From assembly GCA_963846635.1 (NCBI GenBank), contig CAWJXM010000054.1, positions 124,001-188,000 of the forward strand: DNA of 64,000 nt. Direction: 5' to 3'. The translations under genes and the position numbers were made by a program. Of the stretch, positions 52,105-61,401 are shown piece after piece; positions within the stretch are counted from its first letter, which is position 1; each line of letters starts with the position of its first letter. Source of the DNA: AP-15 sp963846635 (GTDB lineage Bacteria; Pseudomonadota; Alphaproteobacteria; ATCC43930; CGMCC-115725). The notes below the pieces were generated by a model. That model was not told the DNA's origin. It saw only the letters and a program-made list of their open reading frames with translations, and did not search any database.

Positions 52105-52658
52105 TTACTGCTGCATCATTCCGCGCATCATCGCGGGCATGCCCTCGCGGACGAAGCCGGTGATTTCGCGCGCGTGTTCTCGGATGACAGTGACCATGGC
52201 GGGGTCGTCGGCGGTTTCGGTGACGGCGACGCCCTTGGCAGTTGCTTCGAGCTTGCGGCGATAGTTTGCACTGTGGGCAAACATCGCTGGAACGCTGCGG
52301 CTCATGGGGTAGGGAAACGAGCGGCTCTCGTCGAGCCGTTGATACATCTCGCTCACATGCGCTTGGATTAAACCCGCAGTCTGTGGGTCGTCCAATTCAG
52401 TGACGGCACGAACACCGTTCGGCAACTCGGTTACGCTGCGGTGTATCTCGGCGTGCTGCGCGAAAAGCTCCATGCCGGTGCGCATTGGCCCCATCATATT
52501 GTCGCGGCTCATCATCCCGCCCATGTCGTGGCCGCCCATCATCTGACACATGTTGCCGGTCGGCGCTGCTGTTGCCGCGTGCGACCGAAGCCCAAAAGTC
52601 GGGCCGCGGCGGCCGCAACGGTGACTGAAACGACTTCGATCAAAGAGCGGCGCTGCAT
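52105..52658 (-). pseudogene. Met/His-rich metal-associated secreted protein, probable N-terminal frameshift
   Basis: The mature part (NMCQMMGGHDMGGMMSRDNM; FAQHAEIHRSVTELPNGVRA; GVAVTETADDPAMVTVIREH; GMPAMMRGMMQQ) matches a family found with heavy-metal genes. The open frame extends to 52698 without a signal peptide. In another frame an ATG at 52658 with AAGGAGAG upstream encodes a Tat-like signal, MQRRSLIEVVSVTVAAAAAR; the two frames would join near 52590. One-base shift therefore likely. Confidence 0.5.
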
Positions 52659-53006
52659 ACTCTCTCTCCTTCGCCTCGATAACAGGGTGGGGTTCCACTG
52701 TTATTCGAAAAGCGCCCTTTTTAGACTTCTAGATTTACTTTACAGCATGAGCCGCCGCCCAAGTCGGTGCTTCGCTTAAATATCAGACCTTGCGACTAGG
52801 CCGAAGTTTTTACTTGTTAATACTTTAAGTGATTGATATTATTGAAGACTTTATCCGGTTGAATATCTTCCAAGCCATGTCTACCAAATTTTTGCCTATC
52901 ACACCAATGGTCTATAGGTAGGTACATGGACACAAAATCAAGGTTCCATTGCGATTCTATATTTATTTTCAACATCTTAAAGTAATATATAAATAAAAAC
53001 TTCGGA
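52659..53006. other. AT-rich stretch without a supported gene
   Basis: 52780-53000 is much lower in GC than its surroundings. A minus-strand frame (to 52817) has some protein-like residues but no start signal. Nothing recognised. Confidence 0.4.
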
Positions 53007-53195
53007 CTAGGGACGCCGCTCGCGCTGTTGTTGAACCGGCGGGCACGGAACCGATCCGTAAGAGCAGAACACGCAGCAATCACCCGGTTTAGGACGCAAC
53101 AGCGTGCCGCAACCCATGCATTCGTAAAAAAAACGGCAGGCGTCGGTTGGCATGATCTCGGCCTTCACGCTGCCGCATCTCGGACAAGTGATCAT
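53007..53195 (-). CDS. GDCCVFCSYG-type zinc-ribbon protein, 62 aa
   Basis: MITCPRCGSVKAEIMPTDAC, then FFYECMGCGTLLRPKPGDCC, then VFCSYGSVPCPP. Two CxxC pairs plus the GDCCVFCSYG block. This small protein is recurrent behind merT in mercury-resistance units; the exact role is unknown, metal binding is inferred. An in-frame start at 53219 would touch the merT stop. Confidence 0.7.
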   Translation of the reverse strand: MITCPRCGSVKAEIMPTDACRFFYECMGCGTLLRPKPGDCCVFCSYGSVPCPPVQQQRERRP

Positions 53196-53219
53196 CGATT
53201 CCAAAGTCACCGCCAGCAC

Positions 53220-53600
53220 TTATGCAAACATGAAACCGAGCACGACCAAAACCGCGCCGACAGACAGGACGCCCGTCACGAAAGCCGTGATCACCGGGCT
53301 TCCGCACGCGGCACCCGGTGCGCAAGCCGCCACACGGCGGCGACGCCAGAGCAGCACGCCACTGGCGCTCGCAAGGCAGATAATGGCAACGGCTAGCAGG
53401 GCCAGTCGGTGAGGAGCGGCGAACCATGCCACGGTGACAAGCCATGCACTGCCAAGGCCGAGCGAACCGAGCAGCAAGGGAAGGGCGCAGCACGATGCCG
53501 CCCCGAAGGCGGCGGCAAGACCTCCCGCCGCGAGTAACAGTGCTCCGGTATCGCGCACGGGTGCGTGCTGCGGGGCGGCGGTACTGGTGTCGTTGATCAT
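53220..53600 (-). CDS. merT: Mercuric ion transporter MerT
   Basis: 126 residues, three hydrophobic segments (TGALLLAAGGLAAAFGAA; WLVTVAWFAAPHRLALLAVA; PVITAFVTGVLSVGAVLVVL). The conserved cysteine pair in GAASCCALPLLLGSLGLG in helix 1 and the ACAPGAACG loop are the Hg(II)-carrying residues of MerT. Imports Hg(II) for reduction, yet no merA is in the window. Divergent from merR. Confidence 0.85.
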   Translation of the reverse strand: MINDTSTAAPQHAPVRDTGALLLAAGGLAAAFGAASCCALPLLLGSLGLGSAWLVTVAWFAAPHRLALLAVAIICLASASGVLLWRRRRVAACAPGAACGSPVITAFVTGVLSVGAVLVVLGFMFA

Positions 53601-53677
53601 GCTGATGCTCCTGACCGGATTTCGTAATCATGCTAAACTCTGTAGTCGCTATAAACTCAAGCGGCAAAAAGGGCCGC
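53601..53677. promoter_or_regulatory. merT/merR divergent promoter-operator
   Basis: Towards merT: TTGAGT - 19 bp - TAGCAT, the over-long spacer typical of MerR-activated promoters, containing an imperfect dyad (AGTTTATAG...CTACAGAGT, around 53636-53660). Confidence 0.55.
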
Positions 53678-54094
53678 ATGGCACCAAGCGCGGAGATTCA
53701 AATCGGCGAGCTGGCGCGGCGCTCGGGCTGCCACGTCGAGACCATCCGCTATTACGAGCGCATCAAGCTCTTGCCTCTACCGGCGCGCAGCGCCGGGCAC
53801 TATCGGCTGTACGACCTCGATGATATTCGGCGACTGACGTTCATCCGTCGGGCGCGCGAGCTGGGCTTCACGCTCGAAGAAGTGCGCGCGCTGCTGGCAC
53901 TGTCAACACACGACGGCCGGGCGGCGTGCGCCGAAGTGCGGCAGCTCACGGCAGGTCACTTGAGTGAGGTACGAGCGAAGATCGCCGATCTCAAGGCGAT
54001 GGAAAAGGTGCTTGCCAACGCCGTGCAGCGCTGCGATGCCGGCGAGGTGCCGGGGTGTCCGTTGATCGATGCTTTGTCCGCCGCGACGGAGTGA
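53678..54094 (+). CDS. merR: Mercury-responsive regulator MerR
   Basis: 138 residues from ATG 53678 (an ATG at 53630 lies inside the operator). Winged HTH IQIGELARRSGCHVETIRYY, ERIKLLPLP and the dimer helix. The three Hg-binding cysteines are present: GRAACAEV (~84) and RCDAGEVPGCPL (~120, 128). Represses/activates the divergent merT unit. Confidence 0.88.
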   Translation: MAPSAEIQIGELARRSGCHVETIRYYERIKLLPLPARSAGHYRLYDLDDIRRLTFIRRARELGFTLEEVRALLALSTHDGRAACAEVRQLTAGHLSEVRAKIADLKAMEKVLANAVQRCDAGEVPGCPLIDALSAATE

Positions 54095-54100
54095 AGCGAC

Positions 54101-54481
54101 ATGACCAATTTAGCCGATACGATCAAGGCCGCGCGACCCATGGTGTCTGCCAAGGATTTCGACCTCAGTCTGCGCTTCTACGTTGATCTCGGCTTTCAAT
54201 CAAAAGTGCTGACCGACGGCTTGGCGGAGATGACCCTCGGCAGCTGCTCTTTCCTCCTGCAAAATTACTATGTGCAGCAGTGGGCCGATAATTTTGTAAT
54301 TCACCTGTTTGTCTCGGATTTGCGCCAGTGGTGGGATCACCTAGTCGCTCTCGACCTTGGATCACGCTATGGCGTCAAGACGCGAGCGCCGCAGCTCGAA
54401 AGCTGGGGTGTAGAGGTAGCTGGCGTGATTGATCCCTCCGGGGTGCTCTGGCGTATCCACCAAATCCCGGCTTCCGCCTAG
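54101..54481 (+). CDS. VOC (glyoxalase/bleomycin-resistance fold) protein, 126 aa
   Basis: RPMVSAKDFDLSLRFYVDLG, then FQSKVLTDGLAEMTLGSCSF, and the end GVEVAGVIDPSGVLWRIHQI, as in VOC superfamily members. Starts 6 bp after merR, so co-transcribed with it. Substrate unknown. Confidence 0.75.
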   Translation: MTNLADTIKAARPMVSAKDFDLSLRFYVDLGFQSKVLTDGLAEMTLGSCSFLLQNYYVQQWADNFVIHLFVSDLRQWWDHLVALDLGSRYGVKTRAPQLESWGVEVAGVIDPSGVLWRIHQIPASA

Positions 54482-54735
54482 ATATTGTGTCTCTACACGT
54501 CGCCCGGAAGCGGGTGCTAGCCGATTGTGCGCCCGGCAACACCACCACTGCCGCGTCCGGCCTTCCCGAAATTGTTGATTTTCGGAATACCCTTACCGCA
54601 GCACGAAATTCCGTAGTTAACTAAACTTTTACGATGCTCCCTAGCCACCTTAATCGATATGATCTCTAATCAAAATAGACGGATCAGCCTTTTCGCTCTG
54701 GCAGCAGGCACCGATCCGCCGTCTGGGAGGATGGC

Positions 54736-56283
54736 ATGAACCTTCGCATCTCCGGGGTGCTCGCGATCACGGCCGCCGTTGTCGCGTGCCTTCTCAGCAG
54801 CACTCAAGCCCTCGCGCAAAACGCCTACATCACGAACAGCAGCGACAACACCGTGTCGGTCATCGACACGACGACGAACACGGTCACCGCCACAATCCCC
54901 GTCGGCAGTACGCCTTTTGGCGTGGGGGTGACCCCAGACGGCAGTAGGGTTTACATCACGGATGGGAACGGCGTGTCGGTGATCGACATGGCGACGAAGA
55001 CGGTGATCGCTACGATCCCCGTCGGCGCCAGGGTTTACCCCATGGGCGTGACGGTTGCTCCGGACGGCAGCAAGGTCTATGTCGCGAACAGTTTTAGCGG
55101 CGGTTTTGAGGGTACGGTATCCGTGATCGACGCGGCGACCAATACGGTGACGGCCACGATCCCCGTCGTCGCCGGCGGCACCTTCCCCGAGGACGTGGCG
55201 GTGACCCCAGACGGCAGCAAGCTCTATGTCACGCATGGACGTTGCGAGACGGGCTGCCCCCTCTCGGTTATTGACACAGCGACAAATACATTGATTACCG
55301 AAATATACGAAGACTGTGGATCCCAGAACGAACTCTGTGAGTTCAGCAGTGCCGTGGCCGTGACCCCGGATGGCAGCAAGGTCTATGCCGTGGCTTTTCC
55401 TTATTGCGAATGCAGCCCCGAGGTCGTGTTAGTCATCGATACAGCGACGAATACGGTGATCGGCACGATCCCCCTGCCCTCGTCGAGCACGGGGTTTGCC
55501 TATGACAAGGGGTTATCGGTAACCCCGGACGGCAGCAAGGTCTACGCCGTGAACAATGGTTCCGATACGGTATCCGTGATCGACACGGCGACGAATGCGG
55601 TGATCGCCACGATCCCCGTCGGCAGCAACCCCGTTGCCTTCGGCGTCTTCATTGCGATCCCGGCGACGCAATCCTCACCCGCTACGGGAAGCCTCTGCAA
55701 TGGGATATACGACGGCACCTTCCCCGGCAACGTGACCGTCTCTGCCGGTCAGAATTGCATATTTCTCAACGGCGGCCGGATCGCCGGGAACGTCAACGTG
55801 GTTGGGGGCAACTTCGCTCTCAACGGCTCGGCAATCGGCGGCAATTTGACCGTGAATGGCGGCGGAACCTACACGCTTGGCCCCAACGCGACGGTCAGCG
55901 GCAACCTGCAAATCCAGAATATCCCGCCAGGCAGCGCGAACAATTCCGTATGCGGCGCGACGGTCTATGGCAATATGCTGCTCAACAAGGATGGAACCGC
56001 CGTTCAGATCGGGTCGACCGCGCCGCTGTTTTGCGCCGGCAATACGATTGGTGGAAATTTCGAAGCCGTTGGCAATTCAAACTCAGCGCTGATGTTCGAC
56101 AATTCTGTCGGCGGCAATATGTCGGTCCTCGACAATACCGGCCCCGTCGATGTCGTCGGCAACACCATTCGCGGTAACCTGCTGTGCCAGGGCAACTCGG
56201 ATCTGATGATGGTCAGCGCCAACACGGCAAAAGGCAATATAACTGGGCAATGTACTGGAAGCAAAATCGCGTCTGGCCAGTGA
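54736..56283 (+). CDS. Secreted YVTN beta-propeller protein with beta-helix tail, 515 aa
   Basis: Signal peptide MNLRISGVLAITAAVVACLL...TQALAQ. Residues ~28-320 hold about six YVTN/YncE repeats (NTVSVIDTTTNTVTATIPVG; VTPDGSKVYVANS), a beta-propeller surface fold. From ~330 the pattern changes to a repetitive series GNVNVVGGNFALNGSAIGGN, then LTVNGGGTYTL, and VGGNMSVLDNTGPVDVVGNT, resembling polymer-forming/bactofilin-like beta-helices. Ribosome site GGGAGGA before ATG. Probably extracellular or cell-surface; function unknown. Confidence 0.75.
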   Translation: MNLRISGVLAITAAVVACLLSSTQALAQNAYITNSSDNTVSVIDTTTNTVTATIPVGSTPFGVGVTPDGSRVYITDGNGVSVIDMATKTVIATIPVGARVYPMGVTVAPDGSKVYVANSFSGGFEGTVSVIDAATNTVTATIPVVAGGTFPEDVAVTPDGSKLYVTHGRCETGCPLSVIDTATNTLITEIYEDCGSQNELCEFSSAVAVTPDGSKVYAVAFPYCECSPEVVLVIDTATNTVIGTIPLPSSSTGFAYDKGLSVTPDGSKVYAVNNGSDTVSVIDTATNAVIATIPVGSNPVAFGVFIAIPATQSSPATGSLCNGIYDGTFPGNVTVSAGQNCIFLNGGRIAGNVNVVGGNFALNGSAIGGNLTVNGGGTYTLGPNATVSGNLQIQNIPPGSANNSVCGATVYGNMLLNKDGTAVQIGSTAPLFCAGNTIGGNFEAVGNSNSALMFDNSVGGNMSVLDNTGPVDVVGNTIRGNLLCQGNSDLMMVSANTAKGNITGQCTGSKIASGQ

Positions 56284-56513
56284 CTTGATCCGGATCAGCT
56301 GCACGAACGCTATCTTCCAAGACTGCGGCCCTGGCGCTCGGCGTGCCGCTCGCGCCGGAAGGCAGCAGCTGCTAGCCGCAAATGCCCGGCCGGCACATGT
56401 CGCCGCGTCCGGGCCTACTTCCGGCCCTAGCCGCTTGATCTGTCAGGTATATTTGCGGGAGGTTAGTAATGCCCATCTATTGGCAACCTGACGATGCTAT
56501 CAAAATTAAGGTT

Positions 56514-57704
56514 TCATCCGGGGGAATGCGAGTTTAAATGCGATGCTTGTTTACTCAAACCGATGATGCTTGAGCTGCGGATTGTCGCGGTGATTCTAAT
56601 AACCTTTGGCTTAACGACAATGTTACCTACAATAATTCCTGGTCTTTCGATTGCAAGATAAAGGATACATGAAACCAAAAAAACAATAGGAACAACAGTT
56701 ACTAGCAAAGACGCAAATTCTACAGAATGGGAGAGTCGATCATTAACAGATGTCAATAGATAAAATATACCACATAATAGTGGAACATGACATAAGTAGA
56801 TGGAATACGATCTCCTTCCGATAAACAAAGCCGCACGGCTTTCAAGTATATACGAGACAACCGCAATGACTGTGTCATCTAATGGCCGCAGGTTGCGGCG
56901 ATCGGTTATAAGGACGACATAGATGCAGCCCCAAACAACAAACGGAGCCATTTGCCACCCTAGAGGGCTTTCCATCCCTAACAGGGCGAGCACTATCGCG
57001 GGATTTCTTAATGATCCTGCCAATTTCGGATAGACAATTCTACTTACTATGCCAATTGCAAAAAACGGAGTGGCCGCGAATAGTAAGCTACGTTGTTCAA
57101 AGCTCCCAAAGACATGAAATTCATAACTTATATACAGTGCCGTTAGAGCGGCTATTGTAATTAAGGCAATCGGCAACTTTCTAGTGGCAATGATGGCTAG
57201 AGGTGCTACTAGGTAAAATTGCCACTCAAGGGAGAGGCTCCAAGCTGGAGGATTAAATACAATTGCTGAGCAAGGCAAGATACCATTACTCACGGCACCA
57301 TGGATCATAATCAGATGCGTAACAAAGTTGGGCCAGAAATAAGCTGTCTGGCTATGAACCATACATTTCCAATCTGGCGTAAGGGCGGTTGCATCCGTCG
57401 ATGGTATTTTTGATAATGCTGATAGAAGTAATGGTGTACAAAAATAACCAAGTATGCAAGTGAATAGAAACAACGGGAAAATACGCATAAAACGCCTGAA
57501 AATATAGACTTTGTAAGACTCATATTTGATTAGGAGAAGATGAGTGATAACAAATCCGCTGATTATTATAAATATCATAACCGATGCATCGGCCGCACTC
57601 GCAAAACTATGCAGACGAATACAGGATATATTGGCGATATGGCTAAATACGACAACCCATGCCAGCCAGCCTCGCGCACCTTCGATAGTATCGAATTTTT
57701 GCAA
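56514..57704 (-). CDS. Acyltransferase-3 family membrane protein, 396 aa
   Basis: FDTIEGARGWLAWVVVFSHI at the start (the catalytic His region of the family), FRRFMRIFPLFLFTCILGYF, PPAWSLSLEWQFYLVAPLAI and FIGRRSYSIYLCHVPLLCGI: the multi-helix acyltransferase 3 pattern of OafA-type O-acetylases that modify polysaccharides. AT-rich compared with the neighbours, so a separate acquisition. No partner glycan genes nearby. Confidence 0.85.
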   Translation of the reverse strand: MQKFDTIEGARGWLAWVVVFSHIANISCIRLHSFASAADASVMIFIIISGFVITHLLLIKYESYKVYIFRRFMRIFPLFLFTCILGYFCTPLLLSALSKIPSTDATALTPDWKCMVHSQTAYFWPNFVTHLIMIHGAVSNGILPCSAIVFNPPAWSLSLEWQFYLVAPLAIIATRKLPIALITIAALTALYISYEFHVFGSFEQRSLLFAATPFFAIGIVSRIVYPKLAGSLRNPAIVLALLGMESPLGWQMAPFVVWGCIYVVLITDRRNLRPLDDTVIAVVSYILESRAALFIGRRSYSIYLCHVPLLCGIFYLLTSVNDRLSHSVEFASLLVTVVPIVFLVSCILYLAIERPGIIVGNIVVKPKVIRITATIRSSSIIGLSKQASHLNSHSPG

Positions 57705-57867
57705 TTAACTATCCTTGCATCTTACGCCCTCTATACCATGAAGCAGTTAAGCTTAATAGATTTAGTTAATGGTGCACGCAGCCGGGGCCCGTAAAGAGGC
57801 CCGCGCGCGCCTCGACGCCGGCGAGACGCAGCGCAGCTAAGGCCTATCACAGAATATGCCTTTCCAC

Positions 57868-58073
57868 TCAAACCTCATCGTCCGGCCCGCCCATATCGTC
57901 GAGCGCCATGATCGCCGTCTGCGTCTGCGCCAGCAACGCCAGGTCGCCACCGTCAATGCGCGGTCGAGCTTGGCGAGCAGCGCCGCGCGCATCTGGCGCA
58001 GCTGCGCCAACGCCGCCTCGCCCGGCCGCCGATCGGCATGCACCGGCACCGTCCTCGCCGTCTTTCTCAGCAT
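57868..58073 (-). pseudogene. Small gene with a frameshift
   Basis: ATG 58073 with GGGAGGGA upstream encodes MLRKTARTVPVHADRRPGEA, then ALAQLRQMRAALLAKLDRAL; at about 57955 the protein-like reading moves one frame to DGGDLALLAQTQTAIMALDD, then MGGPDDEV and stop. One lost or gained base. Not recognised beyond helical character. Confidence 0.5.
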
Positions 58074-58269
58074 CGGTGTTCCCTCCCTGCATCGCAGCAG
58101 GGTGCGGCAGCGGCGCCGAGAAGTTCCGTGAACTCGCGCCCCGCATCCGCAACCCCACCGCGATCCCTCATACCGGCCGGTCGTCATTCGCCGGTGCCAC
58201 GTACTCGGCCCGAATACACGGTCGGTCGATTTGCGGCCAAATTTTCGAACGTAGCGTGAACTGAGCAGT

Positions 58270-58884
58270 TCAGACTGCCTCGGTTTGACGCGAGGCAGCG
58301 TTAAGTCGGCTGATCGTCGCGCGGTGCGCCTGGAACAATCGGGCGACCTCGGCCGCCGATCGGTCGGCGGCGAGCATGCTGAGGATTTCCGCGCGTTGCG
58401 CCTGAGTGAACTTCGGCCGTCGCCCGCCATGACGCCCTTGCAGGCAAGCCGCTTTGAGGCCGGCCTGGGTGCGCTCCCTCACCATCTCCCGCTCATATTC
58501 CGCGAACGCGCCGAGCATCTGCATCATCATCCGCCCGGCGGGCACGGTCGTGTCGATGGCTTCGGTAAGAGAGCAGAAGCCAGCGCCGGCGGCGCCGATT
58601 CGCTCCAGGATCAGAAGGAGATCCTTGAGGGACCGCGACAGACGGTCGAGTTTCCAGACGACCAGCACATCGCCCGCCGCGAGCTGGCCGAGCAGACGGG
58701 TCAGTTCCGGACGGTCCCAGCGGCCGCCGGAGGCGCGTTCCTTATAGATGCGCCGGCAGCCCGCCTCCTCCAGAGCGCCGACTTGAGGGGCGAGGTCCTG
58801 GCCTTCGGTTCGGGACACCCGGGCGTAGCCGATCAGGACCGGCTCTGTTGCGTTATTTAGTTGCTTTTCAGGTTTGATTGGCAA
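58270..58884 (-). CDS. Serine recombinase (Tn3-type resolvase), 204 aa
   Basis: LIGYARVSRTEGQDLAPQVG with catalytic Ser, RPELTRLLGQLAAGDVLVVW, KLDRLSRSLKDLLLILERIG, then MLGAFAEYEREMVRERTQAG and a C-terminal HTH (RAEILSMLAADRSAAEVARL). The TTG start at 58884 adds ~16 residues (MPIKPEKQLNNATEPV) not usual for the family, so the 5' end is probably fused at a recombination point. Confidence 0.8.
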   Translation of the reverse strand: MPIKPEKQLNNATEPVLIGYARVSRTEGQDLAPQVGALEEAGCRRIYKERASGGRWDRPELTRLLGQLAAGDVLVVWKLDRLSRSLKDLLLILERIGAAGAGFCSLTEAIDTTVPAGRMMMQMLGAFAEYEREMVRERTQAGLKAACLQGRHGGRRPKFTQAQRAEILSMLAADRSAAEVARLFQAHRATISRLNAASRQTEAV

Positions 58885-58969
58885 CCGGTTTTTGCGCGGC
58901 GCAACGCTTTGTTTCGCCTGCGGTTGCGCAGATGCCGTACAAACGTTCGTTTGCGCAACACTCCGTGCC

Positions 58970-59975
58970 TTGGCCGTTTTGAGCGCTACCGGCTAACCGG
59001 GCCAAATAGCGTAAGCACAGGTGTGGCGAGCCGCGCAGTCGCTCCGCTAATGCCGCGGCGAGGCACGACTTGCCGATACCGGGCTCGCCCGAGACCAGCA
59101 CGACCTGGCCATCCCCGGCCTTGGCGCGCGCCCAGCGGCGCAACAACAGGTCAATTTCCTCATCGCGGCCGATCAGCCGGGTCAGCGCCGAGCCACGCAA
59201 CGCCTCAAACCAACTCGCGACGATGCTTGGACGCAATACCTGCCAGGCCGGCACCGGCGCGGCGATGCCCTTGACCGCGACGGTACCGAGATCACGGATC
59301 TCGAAGAGATCGCCGACCAGCCGGCGCGTGCCGGCAGCAATGACGACCGCGTCCGGCTCGGCCAGGGCTTGCAGCCGAGCGGCCAGGTTCGGTGTCTCGC
59401 CGACGACCGATTGCTCCTGTGCCGAGCCTTCGCCGATCAGATCGCCGACAATCACCAGCCCGGTGGCGATGCCGATACGCGCTTTCAGCTTGACGGATGT
59501 GACATCGAGGCGACTAACAGCGGCGATCAAATCCAGCCCCGCCCGGACCGCCCGCTCGGCATCGTCCTCGTGCGCGCGCGGATACCCGAAATAGACCAAG
59601 ACGCCGTCACCCATGTATTTGGCGACAAATCCCGCGCAGGTCCTCGGGATCGATCCGCGCCGCAAGCGCGGTCGAGCCGACGAGATCGCAGAACATCACG
59701 GTCAGCTGCCGCCGTTCGGCTTCGCCCTTTGATGCGAGAGTTACGGTCGTTTCGGCCGGTGGTTCCGACGCATCGGCTGCGGACACGGGTGCGCCCAAGG
59801 CGGCAATGGCGTCGAGCAGCCTGCGGCGGTGGCCGACAGTAGCGACGCCCAGCTCGCGCAAATCCTCGGCAGTCAGCCGTGGCAAGACCGCAGCGTCGAT
59901 ATCATTGTCGCGGAAAGTCGCGGTGTACTGTTCGAGTCCCAGCCCGCGCAGCCAATCGGCGATCTCGATAGACAT
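58970..59975 (-). pseudogene. Adenylate/guanylate cyclase with SAM and AAA parts, internally deleted and truncated
   Basis: N-terminal SAM domain (ADWLRGLGLEQYTATFRDND; VGHRRRLLDAIAAL), cyclase start ERRQLTVMFCDLVGSTALAA, then DPEDLR is followed after ~59635 by an out-of-frame GFVAKYMGDGVLVYFGYPRA; in intact relatives ~20 residues lie between, so an out-of-frame deletion occurred. The cyclase continues (IGIATGLVIVGDLIGEGSAQ) to an AAA Walker A SGEPGIGKSCLAAAL and stops being homologous near 59005. Inactive. Confidence 0.7.
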
Positions 59976-60119
59976 TGCCGAGGCATCCCATTATCGGTTG
60001 AGGCGTCGGCCACGGGCAGTCTGGTCCTCCAGCGTTGAGGACTAAACTCCAGAGTTTTCTTTCGAGTCCGAGACCGACGACCGCCATCATCCCCCATACC
60101 GCGGGATCGCTCCAGCGTG

Positions 60120-60504
60120 CTATCGCGCGACACCGGCGCGGCTGACCTCGCGATAAACGGTCGAGCGCCCTAAGCCGAGCTGCCGGGCGGCCACGGTCGG
60201 CGACAGACCTGCTTTCACCAACTCCAGCGCGGCAGCGATCTTCCCTGGATCGAGGGGATGGCGTCCGGGGCGCTTGCCGCGGGCCCGGGCGGCGGCGATC
60301 CCATCCTTTGTCCGCTCCGCGATCAGCCGCCGCTCGAAGTGCGCGATCGCGCCGAAGACGTGGAACACCAGTTCACCAGCGGCCGAGTTGGTGTCGATCC
60401 TTTCCTCCAGACTGAGCAGGGCAATGCCGCGCTCCTTGAGCACCGCTACCGCGGCAAGTAATTCGCTGAGTGAGCGGCCGAGGCGGTCGAGACGGACAAC
60501 TGCG
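60120..60504 (-). pseudogene. Resolvase C-terminal fragment cut by IS6 copy B
   Basis: From the IS boundary: AVVRLDRLGRSLSELLAAVA, then IALLSLEERIDTNSAAGELV, FGAIAHFERRLIAERTKDGI and a C-terminal HTH (GLSPTVAARQLGLGRSTVYR). The catalytic N-terminus is missing. Confidence 0.8.
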
Positions 60505-61400
60505 GGCTCTGTTGCAATCTTCCGGCGAGGGCGCGCGAAGGCGCCCGGTCGGGTCAGAGCCTGTTCTGTTACGCGGCTTCGAGCTCGAGCTGCCCACTGA
60601 CAAACTGGACCGCCTCGGCCAGGATAGAGCCGCCAAGACCGAAGGCGCGCTCGACGATGCGGGCCTCGCCGCGGATGTCACGGGTGATGTTGAACGCCGA
60701 CGCCTGTCCTTTGCGGAGCGCGCGCATCACTTCGAAACCCTTGATCGTTGCGTAGGCCGTCTTCAGGGTCTTGAAGCCTCTGACCGGTCGGATCAGCTGC
60801 TTCAGTTTACCGTGGTCAGCCTCGATGACGTTGTTCAGGTACTTGATTTGTCGATGCAGCGTCTCCTCCGGACATTTGCCCTCCTTCTTCAGCTCGGCGA
60901 GAGCGGTGGCATAGGTCGGCGCCTTGTCGGTGTTGATGACCGTGGGCTTCTCCCAGTCTTTCAGGCCGTTCAGCGCCTTGCCGAGGAAGCGCTTGGCCGC
61001 CGCCGTGTTGCGCGTCGGAGAGAGGTAGAAGTCGATGGTGCTCCCGTGCTTGTCGACGGCCCTGTAGAGGTAGGCCCACTGGCCTCGGACCTTGACGTAC
61101 GTCTCGTCGATGCGCCAGCTCGTTGAACCCGGCCGGCGCCACTGCCAGCGCAGCCGTTTCTCGATCTCGGGCGCGTATCTCTGAACCCAGCGGTAGATCG
61201 TCGAATGGTCAACCGAAACGCCGCGCTCGCCCATCATCTGCTCGAGATCGCGATAGCTCACCCCATAGCGGCAATACCACCGGACCGCCCAGAGCACGAT
61301 CTCACCCTCGAAGTGGCGCCCCTTGAAGTCCGACATGCCCAGCTCCCTCCCTCGCGCAGGACCCATTCCGACGGACAACGGAGAAGTTTGCAACAGAGCC
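60505..61400 (-). mobile_element. IS6-family element, copy B, 896 bp
   Basis: Same ends and apparently same sequence as copy A. Flanks CAACTGCG and AGTGGGAC differ, so no target duplication. Truncates a resolvase on its left and touches the 5' end of another resolvase on its right. Confidence 0.88.
60569..61336 (-). CDS. IS6-family transposase, copy B, 255 aa
   Basis: Translation identical to copy A from MSDFKGRHFEGEIVLWAVRW to the end; same catalytic motifs. Together with copy A it brackets about 9.3 kb. Confidence 0.92.
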   Translation of the reverse strand: MSDFKGRHFEGEIVLWAVRWYCRYGVSYRDLEQMMGERGVSVDHSTIYRWVQRYAPEIEKRLRWQWRRPGSTSWRIDETYVKVRGQWAYLYRAVDKHGSTIDFYLSPTRNTAAAKRFLGKALNGLKDWEKPTVINTDKAPTYATALAELKKEGKCPEETLHRQIKYLNNVIEADHGKLKQLIRPVRGFKTLKTAYATIKGFEVMRALRKGQASAFNITRDIRGEARIVERAFGLGGSILAEAVQFVSGQLELEAA

Positions 61401-61401
61401 A

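Noticed and set aside
51245..60504. The two resolvase fragments as halves of one gene split by a single IS6 insertion
   Set aside because: The 8-mers next to the IS differ (CTTCGCGG versus CAACTGCG) and about 35 residues are missing between the halves, so simple insertion is excluded.
50349..61400. Calling the IS6 pair a compound transposon
   Set aside because: No target duplication around the outer ends (GTCCAGCA versus AGTGGGAC); described as IS6-bracketed segment instead.
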